Origin: Sediminibacterium sp.
GTDB taxonomy: Bacteria > Bacteroidota > Bacteroidia > Chitinophagales > Chitinophagaceae
Direction: 5' to 3'
NCBI GenBank assembly: GCA_028687975.1
Contig: JAQTZD010000019.1
Span: 1-38,618 of the forward strand
Length of the DNA stretch: 38,618 bases
How positions within the stretch are numbered: position 1 is the first letter of the stretch; each line of letters starts with the position of its first letter. Of the stretch, positions 1 through 7,215 are shown in pieces. The notes under the pieces are model-generated. The model was not told the DNA's origin. It saw only the letters and a list, made by a program, of their open reading frames with translations, and did not search any database. The position numbers and the translations under genes are program-made.

Positions 1-264
1 GTGGTCAATCATGGATTTGGCTATCAGACCACGTACTCGCATATGTACAGGATCAAGGCCCGGGTCGGACAAAGGGTGAAACGGGGAGAAGTGATTGGCT
101 ATGTTGGAAGCACCGGTAAGAGTACCGGACCGCATTGTCATTACGAAGTGCACAGAAACGGAGTGGCTGTAGATCCGATTTACTATTTCTACAACGACCT
201 TACTCCGGCTCAGTTCGACCGCATACTGAAGCTGGCTGCCGCAAGCAACCAAAGTTTTGATTAA
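1..264 (+). CDS. M23-family peptidase, C-terminal part (5' end outside window)
   Basis: This is the last 87 residues of a LytM-type M23 metallopeptidase, a zinc endopeptidase that cuts peptidoglycan cross-bridges or, when degenerate, activates amidases. The reading frame is open at base 1, so the N-terminus lies outside the window. Visible family features are YSHMY (His14), the GYVGSTGKSTGPH segment and the HCHYEV box (His45 and His47), which supply zinc and catalytic histidines in this fold. The family usually has about 300 residues, with an N-terminal membrane segment and coiled coil; these would be upstream. The short tail after the domain (DPIYYFYNDLTPAQFDRIL) is typical of Bacteroidota cell-wall M23 proteins. 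The family is certain; the specific role (shape or division) is not determinable here. Confidence 0.9.
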   Translation: MVNHGFGYQTTYSHMYRIKARVGQRVKRGEVIGYVGSTGKSTGPHCHYEVHRNGVAVDPIYYFYNDLTPAQFDRILKLAAASNQSFD

Positions 265-274
265 TTACTGAAAT

Positions 275-292
275 AATTCTTCCGCAAGAATT
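275..292. terminator. weak hairpin after the M23 gene
   Basis: A perfect 7-bp inverted repeat (AATTCTT / AAGAATT, loop CCGC) lies 10 bases after the M23 stop codon, in the convergent gap with the NTF2-like gene. It has no U-run on either strand, so it is at best a weak terminator or an RNA-stability hairpin. Confidence 0.25.
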
Positions 293-320
293 GATGCGGT
301 GAAAATGGGGTGGCTGCGCA

Positions 321-752
321 TTAACTGCTGTGGTCTGCTACTATAACCCATGCGCCATTTATCTTCTTAAACAGCAGGGTATAGTGTCCGCTTACATTGC
401 CGGCTGATCTGGTCAGCGCCCACTTGCCCAGCACAAACCAGGTGTCTTCGGATAACGGACGTACTTGCAGCAGGGTGAATTCCAGTTTACCCATGGTGGC
501 ATGGTCGGGATAGCTTTTGCGATAATTCTGAAGTGTGGTTTGGTATCCGTAAGTAGGTCCGTTTTTTCCTACAAATAAAAGACTGTCGTTTTTCCAGTAA
601 CCTTCCATGAAGGCTTCCAGGTTACCGCTGTTCCAGGCTGCTGTTTGTTTGGCAAGTGTTTGCCGGATGATAGCTTCCGGATTTTCCGTGTTCTTTTGAG
701 CCATGGCATTGCTCATGAGCAACAGGGCTGCAAACAGGGTGAATGCTTTCAT
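321..752 (-). CDS. Secreted NTF2-like (SnoaL/DUF4440-type) protein
   Basis: The protein has 143 residues when started at the ATG whose first base is 752. That start gives a clean signal peptide (MKAFTLFAALLLMSNAMAQ, cleavage after Ala-Gln). A longer in-frame start at 797 adds 15 residues before the signal sequence and is less likely. The mature part (IIRQTLAKQTAAWNSGNLEAFMEGYW, then DTWFVLGKWAL and YTLLFKKINGAWVIVADHSS) follows the helix-then-curved-sheet pattern of the NTF2/SnoaL superfamily. These folds bind small ligands or act as isomerase-like enzymes, but most secreted Bacteroidota members have no known substrate. It is probably periplasmic. It is convergent with the M23 gene and shares strand with mnmD upstream. 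The fold is fairly sure; the function is unknown. Confidence 0.75.
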   Translation of the reverse strand: MKAFTLFAALLLMSNAMAQKNTENPEAIIRQTLAKQTAAWNSGNLEAFMEGYWKNDSLLFVGKNGPTYGYQTTLQNYRKSYPDHATMGKLEFTLLQVRPLSEDTWFVLGKWALTRSAGNVSGHYTLLFKKINGAWVIVADHSS

Positions 753-824
753 TGAACCGTATTTAATGATATGGAAATATACAAATATTCCCATCACTGA
801 ACTGCCGGTAATAAAGCAATGGTC

Positions 825-1529
825 TTATCGGAGCGATTCCTGTTTGATGGCCCTGACCATTTCGCGCTTACCGTAAGGTCCCTGGATTCTGGTTGCAACA
901 AAGCCAGCAGCTTCCATGGCGCGCCTCACAACAGTTTTACTACAGTAAGTAACCAGTATGCCGCCCGGTAAAAGCAGTTGATACAGTTGTTGAAAGGTAT
1001 CTGCGGTCCACAACTCCGGTTGTGCAGAAGGAGCGAAAGCATCGAAATAGATACAGTGGAATCCTGCTCTGCCTTCTTTGATGGCTGTAGCAGAAAAAGA
1101 ATCAGATAAATGATAGGATTCAAGCGGAACAGCCAGTTTTTGTAACCTGAAATGCGGACAAATGCTAACCCATTCGTTCCAGTTGGAATTGAGTATGGCT
1201 TTAAAAAAAGCAGGTTCCTGTAACAAGCTGCCATGGTTGAGTGACTGAAATTCTTCCGGCGTTAAAGGGTATGCTTCCAGACTGGTGTATTCAATGGACT
1301 GTCCGGCACGTGCTGCTTCTATGGCGGTGAGCAGCGCATTTAGTCCTGTGCCGAACCCAACTTCCAATATCCTTACTTCAGACAGTTGGGGGAAGTATTG
1401 CAGGCCTGCACGGATGAAAACATGCATGCTTTCCTGAATAGCGCCGTGTTTGCTGTGATACAGCGTTTGCATTTCAGGAATCAAAATGGTATGAGAGCCA
1501 TCTGCCGTTTGTTGAATGATTCTTTCCAT
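825..1529 (-). CDS. mnmD: tRNA 5-methylaminomethyl-2-thiouridine(34) methyltransferase MnmD
   Basis: This is a SAM-dependent methyltransferase for the last step of mnm5s2U34 synthesis in the wobble position of tRNAs. The SAM-binding motif is ILEVGFGTGLNALL, followed by YFDAFAPSAQPELW and LLPGGILVTYCSKTVVRRAMEAAGF, which is diagnostic of the MnmD/MnmC1 family. Only the methyltransferase half is present; the FAD-dependent MnmC2 half of the enterobacterial bifunctional enzyme is absent, as is normal outside Proteobacteria. The ATG with first base 1529 is preferred. It begins MERIIQQTADGSHT at the family's usual place, whereas the upstream ATG at 1574 would overlap the divergent glycosylase gene. 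The protein is then 234 residues, usual for stand-alone MnmD. Confidence 0.9.
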   Translation of the reverse strand: MERIIQQTADGSHTILIPEMQTLYHSKHGAIQESMHVFIRAGLQYFPQLSEVRILEVGFGTGLNALLTAIEAARAGQSIEYTSLEAYPLTPEEFQSLNHGSLLQEPAFFKAILNSNWNEWVSICPHFRLQKLAVPLESYHLSDSFSATAIKEGRAGFHCIYFDAFAPSAQPELWTADTFQQLYQLLLPGGILVTYCSKTVVRRAMEAAGFVATRIQGPYGKREMVRAIKQESLR

Positions 1530-1556
1530 CTTCTGCAAAATAATTAACTTACGGCT

Positions 1557-2150
1557 ATGGACTATGTACAACATCTTTCAAAAGATAAAAAACTGGCCAG
1601 AATCATGGGAAAAGACCTGCATCAGCTGAAGATGCGAAGAAATATCCCGATTCGTTTAATGGCCGGCATTATGAGCCAGCAACTGAGTACAAAAGTAGCG
1701 GAGGTGATTTTTAAAAGATTCCTGCAGCTTTATCAGGGAAAGGAACCCCGGCCGCAGCAGGTACTGGATACGCCTTCTGAAACGCTTCGCTCCATTGGGC
1801 TGAGTAATGCCAAGGTAAATTATGTAAAGCAGGTGGCTGCCTTTTGCATAGAACAGGGCATCACCGATAAAAAATTGCATAAACTAACCAATGAAGAAAT
1901 CATTGAATTACTGGTACAAATTAAAGGAGTGGGCAGATGGACAGTGGAAATGCTGCTGATGTTCAGCCTGGGCCGCGAAGATGTTTTTGCAGTAGACGAT
2001 CTGGGTATACAGCAGGCCATGGCCGCTATTTACCAACTGGATTCTTCCGATAAAAAGACCATGAAGGAACAGATGTTGAAAATCTCTTCCAAATGGAGTC
2101 CTTACCGGACTTATGCCTGCCTGCATCTCTGGCGCTGGAAAGATGTTTAG
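1557..2150 (+). CDS. DNA-3-methyladenine glycosylase II-like (AlkA/HhH-GPD)
   Basis: This base-excision-repair glycosylase of the HhH-GPD superfamily has 197 residues and probably removes alkylated purines. Visible features are MAGIMSQQLSTKVAEVIFKRF (the conserved QQ-containing helix), the helix-hairpin-helix IKGVGRWTVEMLLMF (residues 122-136) and EDVFAVDDLGIQQAM, in which the Asp pair at 147-148 holds the catalytic aspartate. There is no Cys4 iron-sulfur cluster, which separates it from Nth and MutY. It lacks the N-terminal TBP-like domain of E. coli AlkA, matching the short bacterial AlkA type. It diverges from mnmD with only 27 bases between the start codons and overlaps ppc tail to tail by 4 bases. 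Confidence 0.88.
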   Translation: MDYVQHLSKDKKLARIMGKDLHQLKMRRNIPIRLMAGIMSQQLSTKVAEVIFKRFLQLYQGKEPRPQQVLDTPSETLRSIGLSNAKVNYVKQVAAFCIEQGITDKKLHKLTNEEIIELLVQIKGVGRWTVEMLLMFSLGREDVFAVDDLGIQQAMAAIYQLDSSDKKTMKEQMLKISSKWSPYRTYACLHLWRWKDV

Positions 2151-4732
2151 GCCGAATTCCTTGCAGCATTGATGATACCAAACATACTTCGGGTTACCAG
2201 TTTTTCATAAGTAGCTTTTTGTGTATCGCTGAGTTTCCCGGTTCTTAACTGATGCAATGCAAATTGCTGAATGGTGAGAAGGGGCAATACAATTTTATCG
2301 CGCATCAGAATGGACGCTCTTCCGGTTTGGTCATCCTGCATCAGCTGGCTGCCATTGGCGAGTTCCAGTACCAGTTTTTTGGTCAGGTCAAATTCCTGCT
2401 TGATCATTTCCCAAACAGGGCCGTAAGCCGGATCCTTTTTTATATAGGAGGTAAGCGGGAAAAATGATTTCAGCATACTCATCATACTGTTGTCGATCAG
2501 TGTCCGGAAGAACAGGACATTGTTGAACAGGGTTTGTACCTGCTCCCATTTTCCATTGTCTTTCATTTGCTGAAGTGCGGTTCCTACACCAAAATATCCC
2601 GGCACATTCTGTTTGAGCTGGCTCCAGCTTCCAACAAATGGGATGGCCCGAAGGTCTTCAAATCTGAGTTGCTCCGCATTCCCCCTTTTTCCGGGCCTGC
2701 TGGCAATATTGCTTTTGCTGTAGTAGTTCAGCGGACTGAACTGTTGCATATAGGTCAGGAACTGCGGATGGTCTTTAAATGCCTGATAAGCCTGGTGGCT
2801 GATGGCGCCCAGTTCTTTCAGTATTTCCCTGTCCGATTCCGATATCTGTGCCCTGTTGGCAGCAAAAACCGTATTGCTGATACCTGCACTCAACAGTTGC
2901 TCCAGGTTGTATTGGGAAGACTGAATGGTACCGAAATTGGAAGTGATGGTTTGTCCTTGTATGGTTAACTGTATTTCTTCGTTTTCGATATCGCTGCCCA
3001 ATGATGCATAAAATTTATTGGTCTTGCCGCCGCCGCGCGAAGGAGGGCCTCCGCGTCCGTCGAAGAATTTTACTTTGAACTGGTGCTTTCTGGAAACAGC
3101 GGTCAGTGATTTCTTGGCGGTATAGATACTCCAGTTGGCCTGCAGGTACCCACCGTCTTTGGTACCGTCGCTGAATCCCAGCATGATGGTCTGATGCCCC
3201 TTTCTTTGTAACAAGTGTTTTTGGTAAACCGGATGCGTATAAAGGGTATCCATGATCTGATCCGCATCCTGTAAATCGTCGATGGTTTCGAAGAGCGGAA
3301 CGATGTCTATTGTGAGACTGTCGGTATCCCATCCGCAGAGCCGGAACAGGGCAAATACTTCCATCACGTTCAATGCAGACTGGCAGTTGCTGATCACATA
3401 GCGGTGGCAACCGGATTCACCATTGATTTGTTGTATGGAATGTATCGCAAATATGCTTTCGATGGTGTCTTTTGAAATTACTTCTGTAACATCTTTTGTT
3501 TCTACTACCTGGCTGATGGAACAGAGTGCAGTTATTTTTTCTGCTTCGGACAATGAATCGTACTGATCCGGTAAAATACCTTTCCCGTTGAGGTTACGGC
3601 TGGTCTGGTCGATGTCTTTCAGCACTTTGGTATGAATCCTGCTGTCTTGACGGATATCCAGTGAGGCAAACCAGGTTCCGAATATTTTTACTTTATTGAT
3701 GAGGCTGTCTACCCTGCCAATGTATAATCCGTGGTGTTGTTCTAACAGCAAGGCTTTAATATCCAGGAGCTTTCCCATCAGTTCTTCCCGGTGAATCCGC
3801 TTGCTTTCTTTGGGCCGGAATACATTCTCATACAATTGTTCTTCCAACTGAGCTACCAGGGTGTCTACACCCGAAAAAGTTAATCTGCGCTTGAGTTTGC
3901 GGATATCCCGGTAATAGCAGACAATGATGGCACTGCGCAAAGACTCCGCTACTTTCAGGGTGGTGGCAGCATTTACAAAAGGATTTCCGTCGCGGTCTCC
4001 GCCCGGCCAGAAACCGAGTTCTATAAACGGGTTATCCGAATCAAATTCACCATCAAAAATATCGCGCTGGATAAAATTGTAAATATTGCCGATGGATTTG
4101 TACAGGATATTTTCCAGGTACCACATCAGGTTGATGGCTTCGTCGAACGGAGTAGGTTGTTTCTTATTGAAGAAAGGAGTAATTCCCAGCTGCTGTATAT
4201 ACAGGTTGATTGTCTGGAAATCGTTTTTGGCAATGGCTTCTCCCAGGTCGTGAATAATGCCCAATACACTGCCGGGATAAAATTGAGTCGGATGTGCTGT
4301 GAGTACTACACGCACTTTGAAGTTTCGTAATTTTTCTTTCAGTTCGGGCAATTTTCCGGCATAGTAGGCTTCATTGTAAAGGGCTTTTAAACTACCGGCG
4401 CCATTGATGTTGTGTACAGTTTCAAATGCGGCGTCTTCAATTGCATCGAACAATACTACCTGCCGTTCTATATACTGTACAAATTTGAACAAACGCTCCA
4501 TTTGTTCTGCCTCTGTGGCAGCAGGGGTATGCTGTTTAAAGAAATTTTCCAGTATCTCCATTGGTTCCTTTCCAGTCTGGTATCCGTCTACACAGGCTTG
4601 TAATAAAATAGGCAATAAGGCACCCACATTGGAAATACCCGAAAAGGGGAGCGCAGCAAACAGACTGTTGTATATGGTATACTTATCTGTTACGTTCCAT
4701 TTAAAATGTTGTATATAACTTGAAGCAGGCAT
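2147..4732 (-). CDS. ppc: Phosphoenolpyruvate carboxylase
   Basis: PEP carboxylase adds bicarbonate to PEP to give oxaloacetate, an anaplerotic reaction. The protein has 861 residues, close to the usual 850-900. The catalytic histidine lies in VLTAHPTQ (His147). The second signature is GFSDGTKDGGYLQANW, and the glycine/arginine loop is FFDGRGGPPSRGGG. The C-terminus ends AARNSA, in place of the RNTG-type end that closes the active site in classical enzymes; this is conservative but worth noting. A glycine-rich GGDRDGNPFV box is also present. The gene is monocistronic by context, with its own -7 promoter element about 22 bases upstream. It overlaps the AlkA-like gene tail to tail by 4 bases. 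Confidence 0.96.
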   Translation of the reverse strand: MPASSYIQHFKWNVTDKYTIYNSLFAALPFSGISNVGALLPILLQACVDGYQTGKEPMEILENFFKQHTPAATEAEQMERLFKFVQYIERQVVLFDAIEDAAFETVHNINGAGSLKALYNEAYYAGKLPELKEKLRNFKVRVVLTAHPTQFYPGSVLGIIHDLGEAIAKNDFQTINLYIQQLGITPFFNKKQPTPFDEAINLMWYLENILYKSIGNIYNFIQRDIFDGEFDSDNPFIELGFWPGGDRDGNPFVNAATTLKVAESLRSAIIVCYYRDIRKLKRRLTFSGVDTLVAQLEEQLYENVFRPKESKRIHREELMGKLLDIKALLLEQHHGLYIGRVDSLINKVKIFGTWFASLDIRQDSRIHTKVLKDIDQTSRNLNGKGILPDQYDSLSEAEKITALCSISQVVETKDVTEVISKDTIESIFAIHSIQQINGESGCHRYVISNCQSALNVMEVFALFRLCGWDTDSLTIDIVPLFETIDDLQDADQIMDTLYTHPVYQKHLLQRKGHQTIMLGFSDGTKDGGYLQANWSIYTAKKSLTAVSRKHQFKVKFFDGRGGPPSRGGGKTNKFYASLGSDIENEEIQLTIQGQTITSNFGTIQSSQYNLEQLLSAGISNTVFAANRAQISESDREILKELGAISHQAYQAFKDHPQFLTYMQQFSPLNYYSKSNIASRPGKRGNAEQLRFEDLRAIPFVGSWSQLKQNVPGYFGVGTALQQMKDNGKWEQVQTLFNNVLFFRTLIDNSMMSMLKSFFPLTSYIKKDPAYGPVWEMIKQEFDLTKKLVLELANGSQLMQDDQTGRASILMRDKIVLPLLTIQQFALHQLRTGKLSDTQKATYEKLVTRSMFGIINAARNSA

Positions 4733-4754
4733 ACTGTATAAAAAAACAATATAA

Positions 4755-4762
4755 CAAAATTA
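4755..4762 (-). promoter_or_regulatory. Putative -7 promoter element of ppc
   Basis: On the minus strand this reads TAATTTTG, an exact match to the Bacteroidota -7 consensus TAnnTTTG, 22 bases upstream of the ppc start codon. No good TTTG -33 box is seen at the expected spacing of about 19 bases. Confidence 0.4.
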
Positions 4763-4880
4763 GCCTGAAGCCACCTGAAAACCTCCTGTACAAGGGCGCT
4801 CAAAATATTTTTTAAGCAGAATTAAACGTTCATCTCTTAAATTTATCTAATAAGAACAGTATAAACAGCACTGCAGATAT

Positions 4881-5420
4881 ATGGAGGATGTGGAGATCGT
4901 AGCTGCGTTTAAAAAAGCGGCTACTAAAGAAAGGGCATTCACGTTTCTGGTAAAGAAATACCAGGAAAAGTTGTATTGGCATATCCGCCGCCTGCTCCCT
5001 GCTCATGAAGATGCCAACGATGTATTACAAAATATCTTTATAAAAGTATGGAATGGGCTGGAATCATTTCGGGAAGACAGTCGCCTGTATACCTGGCTGT
5101 ACCGGATTGCCACCAATGAAAGCCTGAGTTTCCTGGAACAGCAGAAAAAGAAAGCAGCAGTGGATTTTGATCAGCTGGGAGAAACCTACAGCAACAGCGT
5201 ACGGGCGGACGAAAATTTCGATGCCAATCGCCTGGAATGGAAGCTGCAACTGGCCATCCGGCAATTACCCGATAAACAAAAGCTGGTATTCAATCTCCGG
5301 TATTTCGATGAAATGAGCTACGATGAAATGAGCAGCATACTGGATACCAGCGCGGGGGCATTAAAGGCGAGCTATCATCATGCCGCCAAAAAGATTGAAG
5401 AATTTATTAAAAATCATTAA
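4881..5420 (+). CDS. ECF-family RNA polymerase sigma factor
   Basis: This sigma-70 family protein of the extracytoplasmic-function group has 179 residues. Region 2 spans about residues 20-90 (FTFLVKKYQEKLYWHIRRLL, EDANDVLQNIFIKVWNGLESF, LYTWLYRIATNESLSFLEQQ). Region 4 spans about residues 120-175 (AIRQLPDKQKLVFNLRYFDEMSYDEMSSIL, ASYHHAAKKIEEFI), with the usual helix-turn-helix. There is no region 1.1 or 3. It is followed after 33 bases by a single-pass membrane protein and then by a secreted CpxP-like protein, so it is probably held by the membrane anti-sigma factor and released by an envelope signal. The upstream 148-base gap is shared with divergent ppc; I saw only a weak TAAATTTA there as a possible -7 box. 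Confidence 0.93.
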   Translation: MEDVEIVAAFKKAATKERAFTFLVKKYQEKLYWHIRRLLPAHEDANDVLQNIFIKVWNGLESFREDSRLYTWLYRIATNESLSFLEQQKKKAAVDFDQLGETYSNSVRADENFDANRLEWKLQLAIRQLPDKQKLVFNLRYFDEMSYDEMSSILDTSAGALKASYHHAAKKIEEFIKNH

Positions 5421-5453
5421 ACCTGTAATCCAGCCATCAGTCAAATAAGCATT

Positions 5454-5948
5454 ATGAATAACCGGAAAAACATCAATGAAGAACTGGAAACAATTGCCCC
5501 GCTGCTGAAAGATATATCCAGACAGCCGGTACAGACTGTTCCTGAGGGTTATTTTGAACAGTTTTCCGTTCAGCTTCCAAAAACAGCTGCACCAGTGATG
5601 AGTATGTCGCAGGTGCGTAAATGGATGGGTTATGCCGCAGCAGCCCTGGTAGCCGGGATACTGGTTACGGCCGGCTTTATATTTACCGATAGTGATGTGC
5701 AGCGGTTTAATTACGAACAATACAGCCGGATAGATGTGACGGCAGAGATGAATAAACTCTCCGACGACGAGTTACAGAGCTACCTGGCTACCGCAACGGT
5801 ACTTTCCGGTGCAGGCCATACCAGTTCTGCTGTTTCGGAAGAGATCAATGAAACAATAACCGCAGAAACTGCCTCCCTGAACCAGGTATCCGACGAAGCG
5901 CTTGAACAATTTATTTCGGAGCATACCGGGAACAGCAATTTAAAATAA
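5454..5948 (+). CDS. Single-pass membrane protein, putative anti-sigma factor
   Basis: The protein has 164 residues and one clear transmembrane segment at about residues 57-78 (WMGYAAAALVAGILVTAGFIFT). Its 55-residue N-terminal part is predicted cytoplasmic and contains IAPLLKDISRQPVQTVPEGYFEQF, a VPxGYFxxF element common in Bacteroidota proteins encoded beside ECF sigma genes. The periplasmic part is acidic and low in complexity. There is no zinc-binding HxxxCxxC motif, so it is not a classical ZAS anti-sigma factor. The anti-sigma assignment comes from position (33 bases after the sigma gene, 17 before the CpxP-like gene) and topology, not from a recognised catalytic motif. Confidence 0.7.
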   Translation: MNNRKNINEELETIAPLLKDISRQPVQTVPEGYFEQFSVQLPKTAAPVMSMSQVRKWMGYAAAALVAGILVTAGFIFTDSDVQRFNYEQYSRIDVTAEMNKLSDDELQSYLATATVLSGAGHTSSAVSEEINETITAETASLNQVSDEALEQFISEHTGNSNLK

Positions 5949-5965
5949 ACTAAAAAAAAGGTATT

Positions 5966-6454
5966 ATGAAAAAGATCATATTATGGATGCTGATCGGAAC
6001 AGTTGCTGTATCTGCTTCGGCACAGGATCAACCACCAGCCCCCAAACCAACTCCCATGCACCAGCCTGCTCCCCGCGTAAATGCAGAAGCTTTGAAGGTT
6101 GCATTTATAACACGCCAGCTGAACCTGAGTGTGGATGAAGCACAGAAATTCTGGCCGATTCACAACAGCTATATGGAAGAACTCAAAAAAGCAAGAGTAG
6201 AGAACAAAGAAAATGAACTTGCTTTTGAAGAAAAGGCCCTGGCCATTCGCAAAAAATACAATGCGGATTTTAAGAAAATACTGAACAGCGATGAGCGGGC
6301 CAATCGGGTGCTTAAGCTGGAAAAGGATTTCAACAACATGATGCGGAAAGAACTGGTGGAGCGCATGAAAAAGAACCCTGCTTTTCAAAAAAGAATGGAG
6401 AATAATCCGCAATTCAAGAAAAGAATGGAAGAGCAGCGCGCGCCCAAAAATTAA
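5966..6454 (+). CDS. CpxP/Spy-like periplasmic protein in an ECF sigma operon
   Basis: The protein has 162 residues: a signal peptide (MKKIILWMLIGTVAVSASAQ, cleaved near residue 20), a Pro-rich linker (PPAPKPTPMHQPAP) and then a highly charged, all-helical domain. The segment NLSVDEAQKFWPIHNSYMEELKKAR followed by a long Lys/Glu helix resembles the helical Spy/CpxP-type proteins that often end Bacteroidota ECF operons. These act as periplasmic chaperones or sensors of misfolded protein. The C-terminus carries two adjacent 10-residue repeats of the form NPxFxKRMEx (residues 137-156). It is the last gene of the sigma operon and overlaps the convergent hydrolase gene by 4 bases. The chaperone or sensor role is inferred from resemblance and context. 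Confidence 0.7.
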   Translation: MKKIILWMLIGTVAVSASAQDQPPAPKPTPMHQPAPRVNAEALKVAFITRQLNLSVDEAQKFWPIHNSYMEELKKARVENKENELAFEEKALAIRKKYNADFKKILNSDERANRVLKLEKDFNNMMRKELVERMKKNPAFQKRMENNPQFKKRMEEQRAPKN

Positions 6455-7206
6455 TAGAAGCTGCTTTTATATACCGGAGCTGAGATGTCGTGGTAAAAGA
6501 GATAGGACCATCCTTCCTGGTTTCCTTCCTCCCACCATTGCCTTCTCAGCTCCATGCATTTCTTACCATCAAAATCGTATTTGGCTACAAAGCGGCTCTT
6601 CATTTGTTGCAGCTGTGGCGCATCATCTCCTCCAAAGAAGATGACTTCACCTTCCTCTTCTATACGGAAAACCTGGTGAAATTTACTATGTGCCCCGGTT
6701 AGTTCGTACCGGATATAGTTGTCTATATAACCCATATCGTCTTCCAGCCAGGCTACCCGGCTAAATTCTTCCAGCAAGGCAAAATCGGATATATTATAAG
6801 ACAGTGTGCCGATGGTTCTGGCATAATCAAACTCGCGTTGCTGCACATAATAGGTGGCATAGGGGAATGCAATGAACCGCTCTTCCGTAAGATGGTTCTT
6901 AGTGGTGATTCCACCTGCATGGTCCTTGTGAAGATGACTCATCAGCACTTTGGTTACCTGTGATGGGTTGATGCCAGCCTTCATCAGGTTGTGGTGCAAC
7001 TGCGGAGTTCCATCCGCAAGGTTGTATCCCAGGCCGGTATCTATCAGTATGATGTCGCGCGAAGTAACAACAGCAAAAGGCTGAATCTCTACCAGCAGGC
7101 TTCCAGTAGGCCGGCTGTTCAATTCTTCCGTTGCCGTATTGAAAGGAACAAATTGTTTGGTTTTATCTATGGTAAAACTTCCTTCGGATAAGGGAATAAT
7201 GGTCAT
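6451..7206 (-). CDS. Metallo-beta-lactamase-fold hydrolase
   Basis: This MBL-fold protein has 251 residues. The zinc motif is SHLHKDHAGG (His91, His93, Asp95, His96). IILIDTGLG precedes it, FFGGDDAPQL (Asp194 region) supplies the bridging Asp, and FYHD (His239) is the last histidine. The usual GHTxGH turn is replaced by TGAHSKFHQ (His173 or His177 as candidate ligand). There is no signal peptide, so it is cytoplasmic. It starts 9 bases after rodA on the same strand and is probably transcribed at the end of the mre cluster. The substrate is unknown; lactonase-like and glyoxalase II-like activities are both possible for this fold. Confidence 0.85.
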   Translation of the reverse strand: MTIIPLSEGSFTIDKTKQFVPFNTATEELNSRPTGSLLVEIQPFAVVTSRDIILIDTGLGYNLADGTPQLHHNLMKAGINPSQVTKVLMSHLHKDHAGGITTKNHLTEERFIAFPYATYYVQQREFDYARTIGTLSYNISDFALLEEFSRVAWLEDDMGYIDNYIRYELTGAHSKFHQVFRIEEEGEVIFFGGDDAPQLQQMKSRFVAKYDFDGKKCMELRRQWWEEGNQEGWSYLFYHDISAPVYKSSFY

Positions 7207-7215
7207 GTCTGTTTT

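Noticed and set aside
926..1234. 102-codon frame inside mnmD, same strand
   Set aside because: It is an out-of-frame shadow within an intact methyltransferase.
3015..3410. 131-codon frame inside ppc, same strand, shifted
   Set aside because: It overlaps the catalytic core of ppc in another frame; there is no sign of a frameshift in ppc, which reads through completely.
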